NCBI GenBank assembly: GCA_964242575.1
Contig: CAXTCN010000265.1
Span: 1-5,873 of the forward strand
DNA from: JANPPS01 sp964242575
Lineage (GTDB): Bacteria; Pseudomonadota; Alphaproteobacteria; Acetobacterales; Acetobacteraceae
Reading direction: 5' to 3'
DNA: 5,873 bases
Positions 1 through 5,250 of the stretch are shown here, piece after piece. The notes under the pieces are model-generated. The model saw only the letters and a program-made list of their open reading frames with translations. It searched no databases and was not told where the DNA came from. Position 1 is the stretch's first letter. Each line of letters opens with the position of its first letter. The translations under genes were made by a program, and so were the position numbers.

Positions 1-446
1 CGCTCAATCCTGGATACGCTCAAACAGTCAAAACCTCTGTGCAGAGGTACTAGCACGTAGAAGAAGCTGGCGTAGGCGGGCGAAAGGAGCGCCTGCCAGA
101 ACCACAACAACAGGAAGCCGCAGCCGCCGGCGAGGTAGCAGCGCGTCGCCCAGATGGTCTGCCGCCGACGATTGGCGAGTTGGCGCTCCACCTCGGCTTC
201 GCTGCTGCCACTCAAGAAGGCGAAGGCCGCAAGGTCGAGCACGCTGTCCTCGTCGGTGCGGACGCGCCGGTCTGGCTGCGGCCCGGCCTTGATGGTCTCG
301 GCCAGCTTGTTGATGGTGTGGGCGCCCTCGGCAATGCTCTTGGCTCCGAAGGCGGCCACGGGGCCGCTCATCAGGAATCCCAACGTACGCCACAGTCCGG
401 CCTTGCGCTCGGGCGGCACGGGCCTGAGGTTCAAGTCCTGCGGCAC
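1..446 (-). CDS. Membrane protein, possibly of a conjugation module (3' end beyond the window)
   Basis: The reading frame is open from a GTG at 446 to the left edge (148 codons seen, no stop). The start is supported by a GGAGG seven bases upstream, within the last codons of the dsbC-like gene, whose TGA lies only three bases away, so translational coupling is likely. The first ~100 residues are soluble and charged, with a small-residue stretch (FLMSGPVAAFGAK) and a helix-forming segment near 38-54. Residues about 104-135 form a strongly hydrophobic stretch (GFLLLWFWQALLSPAY, then ASFFYVLVPL), read as one or two membrane segments. No signal peptide is seen. I do not recognise the family. Its place beside a DsbC-like protein suggests a type IV secretion or conjugation accessory membrane protein, which is inference. 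The final residues (HRGFDCLSVSRIE) look less protein-like than the rest, so the true frame may be interrupted near 1-45. Confidence 0.72.
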   Translation of the reverse strand, partial: MPQDLNLRPVPPERKAGLWRTLGFLMSGPVAAFGAKSIAEGAHTINKLAETIKAGPQPDRRVRTDEDSVLDLAAFAFLSGSSEAEVERQLANRRRQTIWATRCYLAGGCGFLLLWFWQALLSPAYASFFYVLVPLHRGFDCLSVSRIE

Positions 447-449
447 GGC

Positions 450-1397
450 TCAGCCTCCGATCGAGGCGAGGAGGGCATCGAGGTCGCCCGGGATGCCGTC
501 CGCCCTACCTTCCGAGCCGTCGCGCTTGCGCCACACGAAGGTTGGCGTCCCGCGCAGGCCGATGCTCTCGGCGGCCTGCATGTTGTCGAGCAGGAGCGCA
601 TCAGTTCCGGGGGCAGCAGGGTCGCTCAGCAGGTTGGCACCCCATGCCTTGACCATGGCGTCTTGCGACTGGCTCAACATGGCCTTGGCCGCAACCGTGC
701 TGCGGCCCCCGTCTTCATGGTCCATCACCGAAATCGGAGTAACGGCAAGCTGCACCCTGCCGCTTGCCACATATGACCAAAGCGCCTCCATGGCGCGGAC
801 CGAGAAGCTGCACAGCGGGTCCATGAACACGTAAAGGCGCGGCGCCGTAGTCGGGCCGACCGTACCAAAGGTGGTATCCTCGACAGCTTTCAGCAGCGAA
901 CCTGGAGCACGGGCGGCGACGCGCAGCGCGGGAGGCGCACCCGGTAACGGAGCAGCCGGGGCGGCGATAGTAACGGTGGGGATAGTGCCCTCAATGGGCG
1001 CGACCTGGCGCTTGGTGACGTTCTGCCCGTCTGCGGTCCACATCACGCCGCCCACCGCGGCTTGGCCGTCCGCGGTGACGTAGAAGACTTGAAAGGTGGA
1101 CCCGTTGCGGGCGAAGACGCCGCGCAGCCCGTGCTCGATGCCGAGGTCGAACAGCTGCGCGCCGCGTGATGCGATCCGGCGCAGGGCCGGGACCCGGTTC
1201 ACCTGGTCGGCTGGGATCATCGGCGGCGACCCGGCGGCGATAGAGGCAGGAGGCTGCGTCGGTTCGACCGGGGGTGCCTGGAGTTCCGACAGGGCAAAAG
1301 GCGGGGCCGCCGCCGCGGCAGGGATGACGCATTGCGGCGAGCTGAAGGCCAGGCCAGGCGCGAGCAGCAACGACGACGCGAGAAGGATGGTACGCAT
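450..1397 (-). CDS. DsbC/DsbG-like periplasmic thioredoxin-fold protein with single active-site Cys
   Basis: This 315-residue protein has a predicted signal peptide at 1-19 (MRTILLASSLLLAPGLAFS), a Pro/Ala-rich linker to about residue 65, and a DsbC/G-type N-terminal domain at about 66-140 (GLRGVFA, FQVFYVTADGQ, GGVMWTADGQNVTKRQV). A C-terminal thioredoxin fold follows at about 186-315, with active site FMDPLCSFS (Cys196) and cis-Pro loop RGTPTF (282-287). DsbC-family proteins isomerise or reduce disulfides in the periplasm and normally carry CXXC. Here the second Cys is replaced (C-S-F-S), leaving a monothiol site. Only one other Cys is present (Cys23, just after the signal peptide), and it could also be read as an atypical lipobox, although the -1 residue Gln argues against that. 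The ATG at 1397 is chosen for the AGGAG six bases upstream. DsbC-like proteins such as TrbB occur in conjugation loci, which with the coupled membrane gene suggests a role in transfer-apparatus assembly. The reading frame shows no lesion. Confidence 0.88.
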   Translation of the reverse strand: MRTILLASSLLLAPGLAFSSPQCVIPAAAAAPPFALSELQAPPVEPTQPPASIAAGSPPMIPADQVNRVPALRRIASRGAQLFDLGIEHGLRGVFARNGSTFQVFYVTADGQAAVGGVMWTADGQNVTKRQVAPIEGTIPTVTIAAPAAPLPGAPPALRVAARAPGSLLKAVEDTTFGTVGPTTAPRLYVFMDPLCSFSVRAMEALWSYVASGRVQLAVTPISVMDHEDGGRSTVAAKAMLSQSQDAMVKAWGANLLSDPAAPGTDALLLDNMQAAESIGLRGTPTFVWRKRDGSEGRADGIPGDLDALLASIGG

Positions 1398-1400
1398 GAA

Positions 1401-1423
1401 GGTCTCCTATGGCTGAGGAGACC
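1401..1423 (-). promoter_or_regulatory. Hairpin over the ribosome binding site of the dsbC-like gene
   Basis: The sequence shows perfect 8-bp inverted arms, GGTCTCCT and AGGAGACC, around a 7-base loop. On the minus-strand transcript the 3' arm holds the AGGAG ribosome binding site of the dsbC-like gene, three bases before its ATG. Pairing would hide the site. Regulation of translation initiation is inference. There is no T-run, so it does not look like an intrinsic terminator. Confidence 0.5.
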
Positions 1424-1579
1424 CTCACCGACGTGCTTGCGAATGCGATGCATGACGGTTCGCGTGCATACATCCGCACCGACGCGCCGGATGTCAGCCC
1501 TAATCGTCATAGCGCCAGGAGCAATGCTGGCACGACCTCCCGTCCTGCCGGTGCCGCCATGTCTTCCTGATGAGGGCAA

Positions 1580-1597
1580 CCGGCGGAGGGCTGCCGG
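1580..1597 (-). terminator. Weak stem-loop after the small acidic gene
   Basis: CCGGC and GCCGG arms with an 8-base loop sit immediately after the TAG of the small acidic gene. The stem is short and has no T-run, so a role in termination is only possible, and chance is likely in DNA this GC-rich. Confidence 0.15.
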
Positions 1598-1897
1598 CTA
1601 CAATGGCCAGCGCGAGTTGGCCCCCTCGGCGCGTGCGGCGACCAGCAGCTTGGCCATAGCCTGGTTGGGGCCGTCCTGCGCCGCCGTGCGTTCGATCTCC
1701 GGCCAGTCGAACTCCACGGTGTCGGCGGCCCAGTCCCACCGGCCGGCCGCCTTGGCCGGGGCGGGGGCGTCTCGGGCAGGGGTGTTCCGGACGGACAGCG
1801 TCGCGTCATCGGCCGCCGGGGCGCCGCTGCCCTCGCCGGCGCTGACCGGGTAGGCCATCTCAGCGATCAGCACGTCATCGCTGGAAGGATCGAGCAA
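1598..1897 (-). CDS. Small acidic hypothetical protein
   Basis: The frame encodes 99 residues from a TTG at 1897. An ATG at 1858 (MAYPVSAGEG) or a GTG at 1876 are alternative starts, and none has a strong ribosome binding site. The N-terminal half is low-complexity Ala/Pro/Asp. The C-terminal half is more protein-like, with Trp-rich GRWDWAADTVEFDWPEIER followed by a helical stretch and a terminal EGANSRWPL. The tail reads as a conserved motif, and I believe similar tails occur in short uncharacterised alphaproteobacterial proteins, but I can name no function. No signal peptide or membrane segment is seen. It lies about 200 bases upstream of the dsbC-like gene on the same strand and just after the truncated gene ending at 1969. 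The upstream in-frame stop is close, so 5' truncation is possible. Confidence 0.6.
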   Translation of the reverse strand: MLDPSSDDVLIAEMAYPVSAGEGSGAPAADDATLSVRNTPARDAPAPAKAAGRWDWAADTVEFDWPEIERTAAQDGPNQAMAKLLVAARAEGANSRWPL

Positions 1898-1968
1898 CTG
1901 TCCCGTGCCCGCCCGTCCTTCGCAACGGCATCAGCGTGGGCGGCTGCGGCGTTGTGCCTCACGCCGCG

Positions 1969-2470
1969 TCAGCCTGCCAGCAGCGTCAGGTCTGCCAGGT
2001 CCTGCCTGCGCTGCCTGGCCCGGCGCTCGTAGCTGGCCTGCGTCTTGGTGCAGACCAAGCTGTAGGGCCGGCCGCGGCGATCCGTCGCGGTGTCCAGGTC
2101 GCATCCTGCCACGCGGATCGTGCCCTCGGCGTGGCTCCGGTCGGGTTCCGCGGCCTTGAACACCCACGCGCGTTGGTCCGGGTCGTCCAGGAACCGTGCC
2201 ATCTCCGTGCAGCGCGGGCAGCGGCACGGCAGCGTGCCATCCCGGCGCCAGTCGGCCGGTGGCGCCAGCGGCTCCGCGGCGCGGGCGCGCAGGTGCGCCA
2301 CGCAGGCGGCCCACAGTGGGCCGGTGCCCGGGGCGCCCGCGGACAGCTCCCGCGCCGCCGGGACCAGGACGGCGTCCATTCCGTATGTGCCCGGCCAGGC
2401 CAGCATGTGCGTCGCGGCCCGCCCGGCCAGCGCCGGCTCCACTGCGCCCAGGCCAGCCAGGAGGTCGAGG
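1969..2470 (-). pseudogene. 3' fragment of a larger gene: Cys-rich C-terminal domain (2OG-Fe(II) oxygenase-associated type, tentative)
   Basis: About 165 residues read as genuine protein in this frame. They include a block THMLAWPGTYGMDAVLVPA, a Cys cluster PCRCPRCTEMARFLDDPD, then AGCDLDTATDRRGRPYSLVC and TKTQASYERRARQRRQDLAD before the TGA at 1969. The C-R-C-P-R-C cluster, the later Cys residues and the VCTK-x-x-x-SYERR ending match, from memory, a conserved C-terminal domain of long uncharacterised proteins, some annotated as 2OG-Fe(II) oxygenase-like. The catalytic part is absent. Upstream the frame passes into the antisense of the SWIB gene, where its residues lose protein character, so the fragment is 5'-truncated at about 2470. 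Internal starts at GTG 2442 or ATG 2406 could still give a product of about 145-157 residues. Family naming is tentative. That it is a real coding remnant is better supported. Confidence 0.6.
2459..2464 (+). promoter_or_regulatory. Ribosome binding site of the SWIB gene
   Basis: A perfect AGGAGG lies nine bases before the ATG at 2474. It fixes this start over the much longer upstream-open frame, whose earlier part is antisense to the truncated minus-strand gene. Confidence 0.6.
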
Positions 2471-2473
2471 ACG

Positions 2474-2833
2474 ATGACCAAGGCTCCAACGACGAAGAAA
2501 GCCGCGGAAGCCAAAACTGCGAAGACCGGGGCCGCGAGGGACGAAGCGCCCCCGCACGACACCCCGGTCGAGAAGCCCAAGGCCGGGCACAAGCCGAACG
2601 CCCTCCAGCAGCCGCTACAGCCTTCTCCTGACCTAGCCGCCGTCGTGGGGGAGGGGACGATGGCGCGCGGCGAGGTGGTGAGCAAGGTTTGGGAGTACAT
2701 CAAGGCGCACAAGCTGCAGAACCCAGACGACGGGCGAGAGATCGTGGCCAACGACAAGCTCCGGCGCGTGCTCGGCAAGGATCGGGTGACCATGTTCGAG
2801 ATGAACAAGCACCTGGCGGCGCACCTCAAGTAG
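2474..2833 (+). CDS. Stand-alone SWIB/MDM2-domain protein
   Basis: This 119-residue protein has a Lys/Ala/Pro-rich, basic and probably disordered N-terminal tail (1-42; APTTKKAAEAKTAKTG, VEKPKAGHKP). A SWIB domain follows at about 43-119: PSPDLAAVVGEG, the helix VVSKVWEYIKAHKLQNP, REIVANDKLRRVLGKDRV, then FEMNKHLAAHLK. These are the hallmark features of the SWIB/MDM2 fold, and the domain appears complete. In eukaryotes SWIB domains occur in chromatin-remodelling subunits. Small bacterial versions are known, including in Chlamydia, and are thought to act on DNA or nucleoid proteins. The basic tail resembles histone-H1-like bacterial proteins, so nucleoid binding is plausible but inferred. It is the only clear gene on the plus strand and begins at the point where the divergent truncated gene stops being coding. 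No signal peptide is present. Confidence 0.9.
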   Translation: MTKAPTTKKAAEAKTAKTGAARDEAPPHDTPVEKPKAGHKPNALQQPLQPSPDLAAVVGEGTMARGEVVSKVWEYIKAHKLQNPDDGREIVANDKLRRVLGKDRVTMFEMNKHLAAHLK

Positions 2834-2873
2834 GGCAGCCCGGACGGGGGCGGGCCAGGGTCGGCCGGCTGCC
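2834..2873 (+). terminator. Possible stem-loop after the SWIB gene
   Basis: GGCAGCC and GGCTGCC arms (7 bp) flank a 26-base GC-rich loop just after the stop codon. There is no T-run. It may aid termination or RNA stability, or be chance. Confidence 0.2.
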
Positions 2874-3357
2874 TGCCCCGCTGGCAGCGGCTTGGCTGGC
2901 TCTGGCCCAAGCCCGGCAGGCCGGCTCTGCCGACGCGGCCACCGCGCTGCCGCGGCCGCCGGCGTTGGATGAGTGAAGCATCACGGCCATGGAAGCGTTG
3001 GGCCAGTTCCTGCCGTAGCCGGAACCTGATTGCCGGAGCCAAGCAGCAGTGCCTTGTCCATGATCGACTTGCGTCAAAGTGTCACCATTTGTCGCAACGT
3101 GCCGACGCAGCCCTCACCAGAAGATGGAAGCCCCGTGACCCTGCCTTTGCACGCCATGGTGCGCGGCGCTCGTGTGTACGTGGCTCTCCGCAAGGCTGGG
3201 CGGGTCTCCCAGGGAACGGCACCCGTCCTCCATGCCATCACGCCCCACTGCCGCCCGGCCCTGTGCGCGGATGAGCCCGGCGCAGGATCAGAGTGGGCTG
3301 AGCCGCCGGGCATGGAAGCCACCGCCCAGCCTGCCTCAAACGGCTGCAGTGCCTGCG
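2874..3357. other. No supportable gene
   Basis: Open frames occur on both strands (for example plus 3030-3431 and minus 3074-3322), but their products are low in recognisable motifs, and rich in Arg, Pro, Ser and Cys as expected of chance frames in GC-rich DNA. No terminal inverted repeats, tRNA or direct-repeat array was found by eye. The stretch could be the eroded remains of a mobile element or of the upstream part of a neighbouring broken gene, but nothing seen decides this. Confidence 0.5.
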
Positions 3358-3537
3358 TTAGCCCTGGACGGCGTCTATCAGCAACTCGGCCAGCCTGCGC
3401 GCGCCCAAGCCCTCCAGCATGTCGGCGCTGAGCGCCCGTGACTGGGAGGTGGCTTTCTTTGCCGGCCTCACGGGTGCGTAGGCGGGTAATTCGACCGTAT
3501 GGTCCGCAGGCGGCGAGGTCAGGCGGGTGCGGGACAC
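3358..3537 (-). pseudogene. N-terminal scrap of a DUF6880-like protein (tentative)
   Basis: The frame from GTG 3537 to TAA 3358 gives 59 residues. The last half (PAKKATSQSRALSADMLEGL, then GARRLAELLIDAVQG) resembles, from memory, the opening of DUF6880-type proteins, in which an alternating segment close to 'LSAxNLxALGAxRLAxLL' is followed by several hundred residues. Here a stop follows directly, and neither other frame downstream continues the family. The fragment is therefore read as 3'-truncated. It lies in the same frame as, and just after, the RecD2-like remnant. The real start could be nearer the motif. It may also be an unrelated small protein. Confidence 0.4.
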
Positions 3538-3553
3538 ACGAGCGCGTAGTATG

Positions 3554-4120
3554 TCAGGCCCTTCTCGTTCGCGATGGGAATGCCTCTGCTGCTCTCTCGC
3601 CCGGCGCCGACGTCATCCACTCGCGCAGCTTGATCATCGGCGTCGTGCACCGGCGTTGCGGACCGCCATGGCCAGCGCCTTGCGCTGCCCGACCAGGACC
3701 ACGAGCCGCTTGCCGCGGGTTGCGCCGGTGTAGAGCAGGTTGCGCGCCAGCATGGCGTAGTGCTGCGTCATGAGCGGGATCACCACGGCGGGATACTTCG
3801 ACCCTTGCGCCTTGTGGATCGTGGCAGCATACGCCAGCGCCAGCTCGTCCAGCTCGCCGAAGCCATACGCCACCGCGCGGCCCTCGAAGCTCACCGTGAG
3901 CGCGCCCTCCTCCGTGTCCAGGCTGGTGACGAGGCCGAGGTCGCCGTTGAACACGTCGCGCTCGTAGTTGTTCGCCACCTGCATGACCTTGTCGACCACG
4001 CCGTAGGTCCAGCCGAAGGCTGGTCTTCTCGGTGCGTTCCACATGGACCATCCCGGCCCGGTTTGCCAGGCCGGCGACTCCGCAGCCATCAGGGTCTGGA
4101 ATGAGCGCATGCGGCGTCAC
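3554..4120 (-). pseudogene. recD2: RecD2-type helicase, C-terminal remnant with two frameshifts
   Basis: The main frame (4110-3634) carries the C-terminal helicase block of RecD-like SF1B helicases: FGWTYGVVDKVMQ with ENNY-like ANNY, RDVFNGDLG, YGFGELDELALAYA, then ATIHKAQGSKYPAVVIPL (the UvrD_C_2 'HKxQG' motif) and RNLLYTGATRGKRLVVLVGQ (motif VI). Intact RecD2 proteins are about 700 residues and unwind DNA 5'-to-3'. Here the Walker A and B portions are missing, because the greB-like gene occupies the upstream DNA. Just before FGWTYG the expected lead-in (GMVHVER) is in another frame, placing a frameshift between 4017 and 4034. After NAGARRR a TGA ends the main frame, while the expected continuation (MIKLREWM) runs in the other frame from 3637, implying a second single-base lesion. 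No intact product is possible. Confidence 0.85.
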
Positions 4121-4151
4121 GGGCGAACAATGCGCTGTTCTCCTGCCAGGC

Positions 4152-4763
4152 TTAAGCGACGTGAGACCCGCGGCCGGACGGCCGCTCCGGGTAGCGTATC
4201 GCCGTGACCTCGACCGCCTCCGGCCCGCGCGGCATCCGCACCTGCCGTTCGTCGCCCACCCGCGCGCCCAGCAGCGCGAGCGCCACGGGTGAGCCAGTGC
4301 TGACCTTGCTCTCCGCCATGCCGGCCTCGTCCAGACCGACGATGGTGACGGTCACCTCCTCATCGCGCGGGGTCAGGTAGGTGACAGTGGCACCGAAAAA
4401 CACCTGGTCCCGCCGGGTTTGGGCGGCGGGGTCCACGACCTCGGCATGGGCCAGCCGCCGGTCGAGGAAGCGCAGGCGGCGGTCGATCTCGCGCAAGCGG
4501 CGCTTGCCTTCCTTGTAGTCCGCGTTTTCGCTCCGGTCGCCGTTGCCCACAGCCTAGGATACGACCTTCACGACGCGGTGCCGCTCCGCCCGACGGTTGC
4601 CAAGCTCTGCCCGCAGGCGTGCGTGCCTTTCGGGCGTCATGTGGAATTTGCCCCCGGGCAGCCGCGGCGGGCCGTCCTCATCATCGTCACCATCGGTCGC
4701 CAAATCCTGCTCCCCTTCCAGCGGTAGTGCCGTACCCGACTTCCCGCCCATAGCCCAAGCCAT
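4152..4763 (-). pseudogene. greB: GreB-like transcript cleavage factor interrupted by one amber codon
   Basis: A 203-codon frame encodes a GreB-type factor, which enters the RNA polymerase secondary channel and stimulates cleavage of backtracked RNA. It has an acidic N-terminal extension (1-40, DGDDDEDG), the GreA/GreB coiled coil (MTPERHARLRAEL, later GDRSENADYKEGKRRLREID with the conserved tip Asp and Glu), and a C-terminal FKBP-like domain (VFFGATVTY, IVGLDEAG, TGSPVALALLGARVGDE, VTAIRYPE). Codon 70 is TAG (4556-4554), where E. coli GreB has Trp (VTW before AASLGDRSENADY). Reading resumes in the same frame with no further lesion. A single TGG-to-TAG change explains this. Without readthrough only a 69-residue stump is made; reinitiation at GTG 4550 would give a protein lacking the first helix. 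The ATG at 4763 has no clear ribosome binding site, and ATG 4751 is the alternative. The gene follows the right-hand unknown gene on the same strand. Confidence 0.88.
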
Positions 4764-4842
4764 GACGCCCGCCGCCGCACCTGCCCCGGCACCTGCTCGA
4801 CATCCGCACGATCCCGCTGGAGCCGGAGGTGGAAGACTACGC

Positions 4843-5250
4843 TCACAGGATTGACGCGGGCCTGCGCCGGAGGCGGCATCTACTCATCTCATCCAAGATG
4901 CGGGCGTAACGCGCGTTCAGCTCGATCCCGCACGGCACGTGGGCGGTCACCCAGTCGTCGAGTTCGGGGCCAGGGCGGGACAGGTGCCAAGGAGCGAACC
5001 CGACGAAGCGGATTGCGTCCTCGCCGCCCGGTTGTGTGTCGGAGATGCCTGGCAATCCATGCTCCTTGCAGAAGGGCGCAAGCTCTGTTCGCAAGATTTG
5101 TACGAGGCGCTGCACGCCGTCGTCGTCCCAAATCAGCATCTGACGGTGCGTGAAATACACCTGGGCAGCGTACCTGCCGGGCAGCATACCCACCTGAAAC
5201 CACACTTTCCAAGGCGGCCTTGCGGCCGGCAGTGCTACGTTCGCAACGTC
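4843..5250 (-). pseudogene. C-terminal part of unrecognised protein, out of frame with its N-terminal part
   Basis: From about 5250 this frame reads as genuine protein: RPPWKVWFQVGMLPGRYAAQ, VYFTHRQMLIWDDDGVQRL, ILRTELAPFCKEHGLPG, DAIRFVGFAPWHLSRPGPEL, DDWVTAHVPCGIELNARYA. It reaches a stop at 4843. The last residues (about 4843-4885) are Arg-rich and may be beyond the native end. The frame upstream is closed by a TGA at 5253-5251, while the protein-like sequence further upstream runs in a different frame. The simplest reading is one gene with a frameshift between about 5206 and 5250. A separate gene starting at GTG 5205 or ATG 5187 is possible. I do not recognise the family. Confidence 0.6.

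Noticed and set aside
154..834. Long plus-strand frames (154-834 and 180-776)
   Set aside because: They are antisense to the membrane gene and the dsbC-like gene, which have signal peptide, fold motifs and ribosome binding sites. The plus-strand products show no motifs.
1409..1570. Plus-strand 53-codon frame starting MAEETLTDVLANAMHDGS
   Set aside because: The start looks protein-like, but its ATG lies in the hairpin loop, and the second half is low-complexity. The AGGAG is on the other strand, so no ribosome binding site supports it.
1931..2590. Minus frames 1931-2590 and 1986-2489 and plus frame 1936-2631
   Set aside because: They overlap the Cys-rich tail domain in other frames and have the Arg/Gly/Pro-rich make-up of shadows in GC-rich DNA.
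2474..3042. Minus frame extending the 1969-2470 fragment upstream to 3042
   Set aside because: Over 2474-2833 it is antisense to a clear SWIB domain, and its residues (including an apparent hydrophobic stretch near 2480-2540) are the complement of the Lys/Ala-rich tail.
2834..3357. Insertion sequence or group II intron remnant
   Set aside because: Considered because of the unexplained gap, but no terminal repeats, transposase motifs or intron domains could be seen by eye.
3030..3431. Plus frame of 133 codons
   Set aside because: No motif, no ribosome binding site and a Cys/Pro/Ser-rich product. It also overlaps the end of the better-supported minus-strand fragment at 3358.
3760..4104. Plus frame of 114 codons
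   Set aside because: It is antisense to the helicase remnant, whose HKAQG and TGATRGK motifs fix the coding strand.
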